NCBI GenBank assembly: GCA_020852035.1
Contig: JADZBR010000226.1
Coordinates: 1 to 8,231, forward strand
Origin: Caulobacteraceae bacterium
GTDB taxonomy: Bacteria > Pseudomonadota > Alphaproteobacteria > Caulobacterales > Caulobacteraceae
Length of the DNA stretch: 8,231 bases
Reading direction: 5' to 3'
A program made the position numbers and the translations under genes. Of the stretch, positions 1-6,225 are shown in pieces (the first letter of the stretch is position 1; the number at the start of each line of letters is the position of its first letter). The notes under the pieces are model-generated. The model was not told the DNA's origin and did no database searches. It saw nothing but the letters and a program-made list of their open reading frames with translations.

Positions 1-1776
1 GCCCGGCTTATCGACCTTGTTGATCGCCACGATGATCGGCGCGCCGGCCGCCTTGGCGTGATTGATGGCCTCGATGGTCTGGGGCATCACGCCATCGTCG
101 GCCGCCACCACCAGGATGACGATGTCGGCCACGTTCGCCCCGCGGGCGCGCATGGCGGTGAAGGCCGCGTGGCCGGGCGTGTCGAGGAAGGTGACGCGAT
201 CGCCGCTGGCCACCTGCACCTGATAGGCGCCGATGTGCTGGGTGATGCCGCCGTGCTCGCCGGTCGCCACGTCCGTGGAGCGAAGGGCGTCCAGGAGGCT
301 GGTCTTGCCGTGGTCGACGTGGCCGACCACCGCCACCACCGGCGGGCGGGGCTCCAGGTGATCGTCGTGGTCGTCCTCGCCGAGGAAGCCGGTCTCGACG
401 TCGCTCTCGGAGACGCGCCGCACGGTGTGGCCGAACGCGGTGGCCACCCGGTCGGCGGTGTCGTTGTCGATCACGTCGTTGATCTTCAGCATCACGCCCT
501 GACGCATCAGGAACTTGATGATGTCGACGCCGCGCACCGCCATCCGGTTGGACAGCTCCTGCACGGTGATGATGTCGGGGATGACCACCTCGCGGGCCAC
601 GCGGGCCTGCTCGACGCCGCCGCCCTTGCGCTTCTCGCGTTCGCGTTCACGCGCCCGGCGGACCGAGGCGAGGGAGCGCATCCGTTCGACGGCGCCCTCG
701 TCGTCCCCGGCCACCGCCTGGATGGTGAGGCGGCCTTCGCGGCGCTGCGGGGCGCCCTTGGCGCGGGAGATGGCGTTGCGCGGATTGTCGGCGCCGCCGC
801 CCGGGCCGCGGCGGCGATCGTCGTCGTCCGGCTTGCGGTCGAGGTTGGCCGAGCCGGGCCGCGGGGCCTGGCGGGTGGCGCGCTGGAACTCGGGCGTCGG
901 CGGCGGGGCGGCGGGGCCCAGGCGCGGGGCGCGCGGGCCGCCGGGGCCGGAACGCTGGCCGTCGCGACCGCCGAGGCCGCGCTGCGGCGCCAGCGCCGAG
1001 TAGCGCACCGGCTCGCCGTCGCGCGGCGGGCGCGGGGCGTCGTCGCGACGCGGCGGGCGATCGTCGGTGCGCGGCGGGCGCGGCCCACGGTCGTCGGCGC
1101 GCGGGGCGCGCTGGTTGAAGGAGGCGCCCTCGAAGCGGCCGCCGCCGGCCGGACGATCCGGACGGAAGGTGGTGGTCGAGGCGCGGTCGTCGCGGCGCTC
1201 GCGCGACGGCTGGTAGGTGCGGGTCTGGCCCGGCGCGGTCGGGGCGGCGGGCGACGGCGCGGCGGCCTGGGGCGGCGCGGGGCGCGGAGTCTCGGCAGGG
1301 CGCGGCGCGGGTGCGGCCTCGACCGGCTTGGGCTGGGCGGCCTGCGCGGCGGCGGCGGCCTTGGCGGCGGCGGCGGCGGCCTCGGTGCGGGCGCGCTCCT
1401 CGCGGTCGCGACGCTCGGCGGCTTCGCGGGCGGCGCGCTCGCGGGCGGCCTCGATGGCGCGTTCGCGGGCGCGCAGCTCCTCGGCCGAGAGCCCGCCGGT
1501 GGAAGCCGGGGCCTCCCGGCGCGGGCCCTCGTCACGCTGCGGCGAACGCTCGACGGTGCGGGCGCGTTCGGCGGCGGAGGGGCCGGCCAGGTTGCCGGCC
1601 GCGGGCGCGTGGGTGCGGGCGCGCTTGGTCTCGACCACGACGGTCTTCGACCGCCCGTGGCTGAAGCTCTGGCGGACCGTGCCCGCGCTGACCGATCCCG
1701 CCGGACCCCGAGGCTTCAGGGAGAGGGGGGTGCGCCCACCAGGGGCGCCACGGCCGTTGTCGTTCTCGTCGCTCAT
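1..1776 (-). CDS. infB: Translation initiation factor IF-2, amino-terminal 592 residues (cut by the window edge)
   Basis: IF2 is the cytoplasmic GTPase that places initiator fMet-tRNA on the 30S subunit and promotes 50S joining. The visible part starts MSDENDNGRG and carries the alphaproteobacterial N-terminal motif VRQSFSHGRSKTVVVE at about residues 34-49. A long low-complexity linker rich in Ala, Pro, Arg and Glu follows (about 55-390), then the IF2_N domain (about 395-450, including VIPDIITVQELSNRMAVRG). The G domain begins with the P-loop GHVDHGKT (485-492), has DTPGH at 532-536 and ends here just after NKVD (586-589). The rest of the G domain and domains II-IV are outside the window. The ATG at 1776 gives the expected N terminus; its Shine-Dalgarno is weak. 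It is the last visible gene of the rimP-nusA-ylxR-infB operon, 95 bp after the ylxR-like gene. The linker DNA is extremely GC-rich and produces long open frames on the other strand. Confidence 0.97.
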   Translation of the reverse strand, partial: MSDENDNGRGAPGGRTPLSLKPRGPAGSVSAGTVRQSFSHGRSKTVVVETKRARTHAPAAGNLAGPSAAERARTVERSPQRDEGPRREAPASTGGLSAEELRARERAIEAARERAAREAAERRDREERARTEAAAAAAKAAAAAQAAQPKPVEAAPAPRPAETPRPAPPQAAAPSPAAPTAPGQTRTYQPSRERRDDRASTTTFRPDRPAGGGRFEGASFNQRAPRADDRGPRPPRTDDRPPRRDDAPRPPRDGEPVRYSALAPQRGLGGRDGQRSGPGGPRAPRLGPAAPPPTPEFQRATRQAPRPGSANLDRKPDDDDRRRGPGGGADNPRNAISRAKGAPQRREGRLTIQAVAGDDEGAVERMRSLASVRRAREREREKRKGGGVEQARVAREVVIPDIITVQELSNRMAVRGVDIIKFLMRQGVMLKINDVIDNDTADRVATAFGHTVRRVSESDVETGFLGEDDHDDHLEPRPPVVAVVGHVDHGKTSLLDALRSTDVATGEHGGITQHIGAYQVQVASGDRVTFLDTPGHAAFTAMRARGANVADIVILVVAADDGVMPQTIEAINHAKAAGAPIIVAINKVDKPG

Positions 1777-1793
1777 GCGCTCGCTTGACTTGC

Positions 1794-1825
1794 GGCCGGC
1801 GAAACCCGGCCAAACTGGATATCCA
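1794..1825 (-). other. Hairpin and palindrome in the infB leader
   Basis: The 95-bp gap between the ylxR-like gene and infB holds a 6-bp perfect stem (1794-1799 pairing with 1806-1811, GGCCGG/CCGGCC, 6-nt loop) about 18 nt upstream of the infB ATG. Just before it in the transcript is the 10-bp palindrome TGGATATCCA (1816-1825). No U-run follows the stem, so it is not an intrinsic terminator. It could shape translation or RNA processing ahead of infB. That is inference, and stems of this size are common in GC-rich DNA. Confidence 0.3.
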
Positions 1826-1871
1826 AACACTCAAAGGCGTGCGGACGATCGCTCGTTCCGCCCGCCTCGTC

Positions 1872-2501
1872 TCAAGGCTCCCCGCGCCAACTCTCAGGAA
1901 AGAGCGGGCGAAACCCGGACAGCCGATCGAGGTCTTCGCCCCATCGCTGCGCCGCTCGCCCCGCAAGGAAGGCGGTGTGTATCACATTCTCGGCCCCTAA
2001 GGCCAAACCCAATTCCTGCGCGGTGAAGATTCCCACGAGGCGGGGGGGCGGGGAGAGATGCCGGGCCTTGGCCAGGAGCTTGCCGCGCCCGTCGGCCGAA
2101 CCATCGGAAGCTTCGATGAGGAAGGCGCACCTGCCGGCCGAGACGGCGGCGAAGACCTTCTCGAACCCGGATGTAAGCTCGCCGGCCTTCTTCGCAAGCC
2201 CGAGGCCGGCGAGCAGGCGCTGGCCGAGCAGCCGCTCGACCTGGTCGGCGAGGTCGGGCGGAGCGGCGAGCCTGGTCTTGGCCGCGCGGGAGAAGAGGCC
2301 CTTCCTGGCGGCGGTCTCGACGGAGGTCCGGTCGGCGGCGACCCAGAGGCCACGGCCGGGGAGCTTGCGGGCGAGATCCGGGACGACGGCGCCGTCCGGC
2401 CCGGCGACGAAGCGGATCAGGCGCGCCTCCTCCATCACTTCGCCGGAGACGATGTCCTTGCGTTCGCGGGCGGCGGTGGCGTGGGTGGCGGATCGGCTCA
2501 T
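1872..2501 (-). CDS. ylxR: YlxR (DUF448) domain fused to an L7Ae/YlxQ-like RNA-binding domain
   Basis: The 209-residue protein has two parts. Residues about 12-80 are a YlxR (DUF448) domain: RKDIVSGEV (14-22), LIRFVAGPDG (28-37), VVPDLARKLPGRG (39-51) and KGLFSRAAK (67-75). Residues about 88-190 look like an L7Ae/L30e-type fold, starting GLGLAKKAGELTSGFEKV (99-116). In Bacillus the separate genes ylxR and ylxQ occupy this place between nusA and infB, so this is a YlxR-YlxQ-type fusion, an arrangement I associate with alphaproteobacteria. YlxR has been reported to bind RNase P RNA in Bacillus; the role here is not shown by the sequence beyond RNA binding. The ATG at 2501 has GGA at suitable spacing. 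The gap from nusA is 168 bp, unusually wide for this operon, and is filled largely by an inverted repeat. Confidence 0.9.
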   Translation of the reverse strand: MSRSATHATAARERKDIVSGEVMEEARLIRFVAGPDGAVVPDLARKLPGRGLWVAADRTSVETAARKGLFSRAAKTRLAAPPDLADQVERLLGQRLLAGLGLAKKAGELTSGFEKVFAAVSAGRCAFLIEASDGSADGRGKLLAKARHLSPPPRLVGIFTAQELGLALGAENVIHTAFLAGRAAQRWGEDLDRLSGFRPLFPESWRGEP

Positions 2502-2546
2502 CTAGATTCCAGCGCCGAGATCGAAAGGGTCCCGACTACCCCAACA

Positions 2547-2654
2547 TCCGCTCATCCCCGCGAAAGCGGGGACCCAGGTGTTTTATCGAAGGGCGGCCGG
2601 TGTCTCCGCAGAACACAAAAAGCCTAGGTCCCCGCTTTCGCGGGGATGAGCGGA
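2547..2654. repeat. 108-bp inverted-repeat element (REP/MITE-like) between nusA and the ylxR-like gene
   Basis: Two 32-nt arms, 2547-2578 and 2623-2654, are inverted copies with a single mismatch (at 2575), separated by 44 bp. Each arm contains its own small palindrome, CCCCGCGAAAGCGGGG, a 6-bp stem with a GAAA loop in one orientation. The inner ends also keep partial symmetry (GTTTT against CTTTTT). In translation the arms give peptides such as RFRGDE and ESGDPG, familiar as spurious protein tails in Caulobacterales and related genomes, so this is probably one copy of a dispersed non-coding repeat. In the operon mRNA the arms could fold into one long hairpin or two small ones between the nusA stop and the next gene. 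I see no target-site duplication. Confidence 0.88.
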
Positions 2655-2669
2655 AAATGGAGCAGAGTT

Positions 2670-4328
2670 CTAGGCGTCCTGCTCCTCGCCCTGCATCTCG
2701 GCTTCGGCGTAGCCCGCTTCGTCCTCGATCTCCGGCTCTTCCGGGGCCTCGACCCAGCCCATCACCACGCGGGCGCGCATGATCAGGGTCTCGGCGTCGG
2801 CGGCGTCGAGGTCGAAGGCTTCCAGGATGCCCGGCTCGCGCACGCGCTCGCCGTTCTTGGACTCGTACCAGCCACGCAGGTCGTCCGGCACCAGGCCGGC
2901 CAGGTCCTCGACGGTCTTCACCTCGCCCTCGCCGAGCGCCACGGCCATCGGCAGGGTGATCCCCTCGATCTCCAGCAAGCCGTCTTCGACGCCCAGCTCG
3001 CGGCGCTTGGCGTCGTATTCGGCCGCTTCCTTCTCCAGGAAGTCGCGGGCGCGGGCCTGCAGCTCCTCGGCGGTCTCCTCGTCGAAGCCCTCGATCGAGG
3101 CGATTTCGTGCGGCTCGACATAGGCCACGTCCTCGACCGAGCCGAAGCCTTCGGTGGCCAGCAGCTGGGCGATCACCTCGTCGACGTCCAGGGCTTCCTG
3201 GAAGAGGGCGGTGGTCTCGTTGAAGATGCGCTGACGGCGCTCGCTTTCCTGGGCCTCCGTCATGATGTCGATCTGCCATCCGGTCAGCTGGGAGGCCAGG
3301 CGCACGTTCTGGCCGCGGCGGCCGATGGCCAGCGACAGCTGCTCGTCCGGCACCACCACCTCGACCCGCTCGTCCTCCTCGTCCATGACGACCTTGGAGA
3401 CTTCGGCCGGGGCCAGGGCGTTGACGATGAAGGTCGCCTCGTCCGGGTTCCACTGGATGATGTCGATCTTCTCGCCCTGCAGTTCGGCGACGACGGCCTG
3501 CACGCGGCTGCCGCGCATGCCGACGCAGGCGCCGACCGGGTCGATGGAGCTATCGTTGGAGACCACCGCCATCTTGGCGCGGCTGCCCGGATCGCGGGCG
3601 ACGGCGCGGATCTCGATCACCCCGTCGTACACTTCCGGCACTTCCTGGGCGAAGAGCTTGGCCATGAAGCCGCCGTGGGCGCGGCTGAGCAGCACCTGCG
3701 GGCCCTTGGTCTCGCGGCGCACGTCGTAGATGTAGCAGCGGATGCGGTCGCCGATATTGAAGTTCTCGCGCGGGATCGACTGGTCGCGGCGCATCACGCC
3801 CTCGCCGCGGCCGAGATCGACCACGGTGTTGCCGTACTCGACGCGCTTCACCGTGCCGTTCACGACTTCGCCGACGCGGTCCTTGAACTCCTCGTACTGG
3901 TTCTCGCGCTCGGCCTCGCGGACCTTGCCGACCACCACCTGACGGGCCATCTGGGTCTGCACCCGGCCGAAGTCGAAGGGCGGCAGGATTTCCTCATAGG
4001 TCTTGCCCACCACCGCGTCGGGGTCGTCGCGCAGGGCGTCTTCCAGACGGCGAAGGCCGCCGGGCGTCTCCATCGGGAGACCTTCCTCGTCCTCGAACAC
4101 CGCGTCGTCGGCGATCACGGTGACCACGCGCTTGATGGTGGTCTCGCCGGTCTTGGGATCGATGTGCACGCGGATGTCGTGCTCGGCGCCGTAGCGGGCG
4201 CGCGCGCCCTTCTGGATCGCCTCCTCGATCGCCTCGATGACGATCTCCTTCTCGATCAGCTTCTCGCGGGCGACCGCTTCGGCGATCTGCAGGAGTTCGA
4301 GCCGGTTGGCGGAAATGCCGGTGGCCAT
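2670..4328 (-). CDS. nusA: Transcription termination/antitermination factor NusA
   Basis: NusA binds RNA polymerase and nascent RNA, modulating pausing, intrinsic and Rho-dependent termination, and antitermination. The 552-residue protein is complete. The N-terminal polymerase-binding domain covers about 1-125 (ISANRLELLQIAEAVAREK near the start). The S1 domain is about 152-216 (GEVVNGTVKRVEYGNTVVDL). KH1 is about 232-300 (DPVGACVGMRGSRVQAVV, 263-280) and KH2 about 305-358 (LAIGRRGQNVRLASQLTGW, 333-351). Two helix-hairpin-helix/acidic repeat-like segments follow (about 375-430 and 450-525), then a very acidic tail (526-552), as in proteobacterial NusA rather than the short Bacillus form. The ATG at 4328 has AGAGGGA upstream. 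It lies 13 bp after rimP and is cotranscribed with it. The product could act on the terminator in its own operon leader. Confidence 0.98.
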   Translation of the reverse strand: MATGISANRLELLQIAEAVAREKLIEKEIVIEAIEEAIQKGARARYGAEHDIRVHIDPKTGETTIKRVVTVIADDAVFEDEEGLPMETPGGLRRLEDALRDDPDAVVGKTYEEILPPFDFGRVQTQMARQVVVGKVREAERENQYEEFKDRVGEVVNGTVKRVEYGNTVVDLGRGEGVMRRDQSIPRENFNIGDRIRCYIYDVRRETKGPQVLLSRAHGGFMAKLFAQEVPEVYDGVIEIRAVARDPGSRAKMAVVSNDSSIDPVGACVGMRGSRVQAVVAELQGEKIDIIQWNPDEATFIVNALAPAEVSKVVMDEEDERVEVVVPDEQLSLAIGRRGQNVRLASQLTGWQIDIMTEAQESERRQRIFNETTALFQEALDVDEVIAQLLATEGFGSVEDVAYVEPHEIASIEGFDEETAEELQARARDFLEKEAAEYDAKRRELGVEDGLLEIEGITLPMAVALGEGEVKTVEDLAGLVPDDLRGWYESKNGERVREPGILEAFDLDAADAETLIMRARVVMGWVEAPEEPEIEDEAGYAEAEMQGEEQDA

Positions 4329-4341
4329 GGGATTGTCCCTC

Positions 4342-4875
4342 TTACTCTTCGGCTTGGTGTTCGATGCGGGCGGCCCGGTCGGCGGCCCCGCGTTTCATCA
4401 GTTCGTCGGAAAGGACGAGCTTGGCGTCGGTGATCCACGAAAAGGGGATCATGGTCGTGTGGTCGTCGTTCTCGAGGTTCAGCGCCACGGAATCGTCCTC
4501 GATGCCGGCCAGCACGCCCTTGAAGCGCTTGCGCCCCTCGGCCACCCGGTCGAGCTCGATGCGCGCCTCGAAGCCTTCCCAGGCCTCGAAGTCCTTCAGC
4601 CGGGTGAGCGGGCGGTCGACGCCGGGACTGGAGACCTCCAGCGTATATTCGCCGCTGATCGGATCGGCCGCGTCCAGCACCTCGGAAACGGCGCGCGACA
4701 GGATCGCGCAGTCCTCGACGTTCATCTCGCCGTCGGGGCGTTCGGCCATGATCTGCAGCCGCCGCTGCTCATTGCCGCCCATGAGGCGCAGGCGCACGAG
4801 CTCATAGCCGGCGCTTTCCGCGACGGGGTCGAGCAGCTCGACCAGGCGATGATCCTCGGCGGTCTTTCCGCGCAA
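4342..4875 (-). CDS. rimP: Ribosome maturation factor RimP
   Basis: RimP (formerly YhbC) acts in late assembly of the 30S subunit and is normally the first gene of the nusA operon. The 177-residue protein has the N-terminal domain (about 8-85, including GYELVRLRLMGG at 23-34), the family signature YTLEVSSPGVDRPLTR at 77-92, and the C-terminal SH3-like domain (about 93-157, FKGVLAGIEDDSVALNLE and IPFSWITDAKLVL). A short charged tail follows. The start is TTG at 4875, chosen because GAAAGGGG lies 8 nt upstream and the frame has no ATG before residue 32, which is inside the conserved domain. It is preceded by a leader with an intrinsic terminator and followed 13 bp later by nusA. Confidence 0.96.
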   Translation of the reverse strand: MRGKTAEDHRLVELLDPVAESAGYELVRLRLMGGNEQRRLQIMAERPDGEMNVEDCAILSRAVSEVLDAADPISGEYTLEVSSPGVDRPLTRLKDFEAWEGFEARIELDRVAEGRKRFKGVLAGIEDDSVALNLENDDHTTMIPFSWITDAKLVLSDELMKRGAADRAARIEHQAEE

Positions 4876-4883
4876 CGCTCAAG

Positions 4884-4891
4884 CCCCTTTC
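4884..4891 (-). promoter_or_regulatory. Ribosome binding site deciding the TTG start of rimP
   Basis: GAAAGGGG on the minus strand, with 8 nt between it and the TTG at 4875. No ATG or GTG fits this spacing in the rimP frame. It begins only about 8 nt after the U-run of the leader terminator, so terminated transcripts would lack it and only readthrough transcripts would carry it. Confidence 0.7.
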
Positions 4892-4898
4892 GGGAAAC

Positions 4899-4928
4899 AA
4901 AAAAGCGGCCGGCCTTTCGGGCCGCCGC
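4899..4928 (-). terminator. Intrinsic terminator in the rimP leader (probable attenuator)
   Basis: On the minus strand a GC-rich hairpin is followed directly by six U. The pairs are 4924-4928 with 4905-4909 and 4920-4923 with 4911-4914, giving 9 bp with one bulged base (4910) and a CGAAA loop, and the T-run is at 4904-4899. No minus-strand gene lies upstream for it to terminate, since the neighbour is the divergent nudK. It ends about 24 nt before the rimP start, so it most simply acts inside the leader of the rimP-nusA-infB operon. On the plus strand no T-run follows the hairpin. Confidence 0.75.
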
Positions 4929-4947
4929 TCGAAAGCGCCATCCAGCG

Positions 4948-4976
4948 CTAACGGACGATGTAGACTTCCATATAGT
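4948..4976 (+). promoter_or_regulatory. Candidate promoter for nudK, overlapping the rimP promoter
   Basis: On the plus strand TATAGT (4971-4976) matches five of six -10 positions, with CTAACG (4948-4953) at a 17-bp spacing as a weak -35 (three of six). The -10 overlaps the minus-strand -10 of the rimP promoter by four bases, so both genes could be served by one AT-rich block. The predicted start is near 4983, giving a nudK leader of about 40 nt. Confidence 0.4.
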
Positions 4977-4997
4977 CCGCCGAACGGCGGTTGTCAG
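4969..4997 (-). promoter_or_regulatory. Sigma-70-type promoter for the rimP-nusA-ylxR-infB operon
   Basis: The -35 hexamer is CTGACA (4997-4992, five of six matches to TTGACA), followed by a 17-bp spacer and a -10 hexamer TATATG (4974-4969, four of six). The predicted transcript start is near 4961, giving a leader of about 86 nt before rimP. The spacer contains a perfect inverted repeat CCGCCG-TT-CGGCGG (4977-4990), which could be an operator or chance. A GATTC (GANTC class, the CcrM methylation motif in Caulobacter) lies at 5003-5007, just upstream of the -35. Confidence 0.6.
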
Positions 4998-5021
4998 CCC
5001 TCGATTCTACAGGTGCGCCAG

Positions 5022-5603
5022 ATGTGCGATCCCATCCGCAACCGGCGGACCGAAATCCTTTCAGACGACTGGGCGGTGCTGACCAGGCACACCTTCGAAT
5101 ACCGTCGCCGCGACGGGCGCTGGGAGAGCCAGGTGCGCCAGACCTACGACCGCGGCGATGGGGCGGCGATCCTGCCGTTCGACCCGGCGCGCGGCACGGT
5201 GCTGCTGGTCCGCCAGTTCCGCCTGCCGGCCTATGTGACCGGGCACCCCGAGCCGCTGATCGAAGCCTGCGCGGGCCTGCTCGACCGCGACGATCCGGAG
5301 ACCTGCATCCGCAAGGAGACCGAGGAGGAGATGGGCTATCGCCTCGGCGGCGTGCGGCGCGTCTTCGACATCTACATGAGCCCCGGCAGCGTGACCGAGC
5401 GTTTGTCGCTTTTCGTGGCGGCCTACTCTGAGGCCGACCGGCTGAACGCCGGCGGCGGCGATGCGGCCGAGGGCGAGGACATCGAGGTGCTGGAGCCGAC
5501 GCTGGAAGAGGCGCTGGCGATGGTGGCCGACGGGCGGATCATCGACGCCAAGACCGTCATCCTCCTGCAGCACCTGAAACTGCACGGCCTGACGCCGGCT
5601 TAA
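5022..5603 (+). CDS. nudK: NudK-type Nudix hydrolase (GDP-mannose/nucleoside diphosphate sugar pyrophosphatase)
   Basis: NudK of E. coli is a Mg-dependent enzyme that splits GDP-mannose to GMP and mannose 1-phosphate; the wider family also includes ADP-ribose pyrophosphatases. This 193-residue protein resembles NudK along its whole length: ILSDDWAVLTRHTFEYRRRD near the start, VRQTYDRGDGAAILPFD, LLVRQFRLPAYV, the Nudix helix from G85 (GLLDRDDPETCIRKE, then TEEEMGY to 106), the following IYMSPGSVTERL, and the ending IIDAKTVILLQHLKLHG. The Nudix box is one residue shorter between Gly and the REUXEE core than the textbook pattern, as I recall for E. coli NudK. I chose ATG 5022 because AGGTG stands 6 nt upstream; an in-frame GTG at 5013 would add three residues but lacks a Shine-Dalgarno. 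It is divergent from rimP and 63 bp before ppa. The exact substrate is inferred. Confidence 0.9.
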   Translation: MCDPIRNRRTEILSDDWAVLTRHTFEYRRRDGRWESQVRQTYDRGDGAAILPFDPARGTVLLVRQFRLPAYVTGHPEPLIEACAGLLDRDDPETCIRKETEEEMGYRLGGVRRVFDIYMSPGSVTERLSLFVAAYSEADRLNAGGGDAAEGEDIEVLEPTLEEALAMVADGRIIDAKTVILLQHLKLHGLTPA

Positions 5604-5666
5604 ACCTTCCGTTGGGACGCCAAGGGGTTTAGGAGCCGCCCACCTCCCCGAACGCACGAGCCCCTC

Positions 5667-6197
5667 ATGGACCTCTCCCGCATCCCGATCGGCGTCAATC
5701 CGCCCTACGACGTCAACGCCATCATCGAGATCCCGCAGGGCGGCGAGCCGGTGAAGTACGAGCTCGACAAGGAAAGCGGGGCGATCTTCGTCGACCGGTT
5801 CCTGCACACGGCGATGTACTACCCGGGCAACTACGGCTTCATCCCCCACACCCTGGCCGACGACGGCGACCCGATGGACATCCTGGTGGTCGGCCCCACC
5901 CCCGTGGTGCCCGGCGCGGTGATCCGCTGCCGCCCGATCGGCACGCTGATGATGACCGACGAGGCCGGCGGCGACGAGAAGGTGCTGGCGGTGCCGGTGG
6001 ACGCCCTGCACCCCTTCTATCGCGGGGTGGACTCATGGCGTTCGCTGCCGGTGATCCTGACCGAGCAGATCGCCCACTTCTTCAAGCACTACAAGGACCT
6101 GGAGAAGGGCAAGTCGGTGGAGATCAGCCGCTGGGCCGACCCCGACGAGACCGCCCAGATCATCCGCGCCTCCATCGAGCGGGCGAAGGGCGGCTAA
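5667..6197 (+). CDS. ppa: Inorganic pyrophosphatase, family I
   Basis: This cytoplasmic Mg-dependent enzyme hydrolyses pyrophosphate to two phosphates and pulls biosynthetic reactions forward. The 176-residue length matches the bacterial hexameric type. The signature DDGDPMDILV (65-74) is present. All catalytic and metal-binding residues known for the E. coli enzyme can be found, shifted by one: E21, K30, E32, R44, Y56, D66, D68, D71, D98, D103, K105, Y142 and K143. The ATG at 5667 gives the usual N terminus; its Shine-Dalgarno is weak. It follows nudK in the same direction after 63 bp, in which I see no convincing promoter or terminator, so it may be read from the nudK promoter or from one I do not recognise. 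It converges on a Nudix gene 28 bp downstream. Confidence 0.98.
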   Translation: MDLSRIPIGVNPPYDVNAIIEIPQGGEPVKYELDKESGAIFVDRFLHTAMYYPGNYGFIPHTLADDGDPMDILVVGPTPVVPGAVIRCRPIGTLMMTDEAGGDEKVLAVPVDALHPFYRGVDSWRSLPVILTEQIAHFFKHYKDLEKGKSVEISRWADPDETAQIIRASIERAKGG

Positions 6198-6225
6198 GGG
6201 ACTTCCCTCCGCCGGCCACCCTCGC

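Noticed and set aside
58..1788. Long plus-strand open frame (576 codons) opposite infB
   Set aside because: It is the antisense of the IF2 coding region. The composition is low-complexity Gly/Ala/Arg and has no recognisable domain; the minus strand encodes canonical IF2 motifs.
1794..1811. Terminator before infB
   Set aside because: The stem is real but no U-run follows it, and infB would have to be read through it.
2536..3453. 305-codon minus-strand frame ending in the inverted repeat
   Set aside because: It is an out-of-frame reading of nusA, and its end is a translation of the non-coding repeat (RFRGDE-type peptide).
2646..4433. Long plus-strand open frame (595 codons) opposite nusA
   Set aside because: Its His/Leu/Asp-rich product is the typical mirror of a GC-rich gene. 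NusA on the other strand has full domain structure.
4930..5021. Possible tRNA gene upstream of rimP, as metY is in E. coli
   Set aside because: I could not find an acceptor stem, T-loop (GTTCRA) or cloverleaf on either strand; the region is better explained by the promoters and leader.
5011..5142. 12-bp direct repeat AGGTGCGCCAGA at 5011-5022 and 5131-5142
   Set aside because: The second copy is inside nudK and encodes VRQ, a short codon coincidence in GC-rich DNA. There are no further copies and no flanking structure.
5061..6011. 316-codon minus-strand frame opposite nudK and ppa
   Set aside because: It spans two well-supported genes and their gap on the other strand, and shows no domain of its own.
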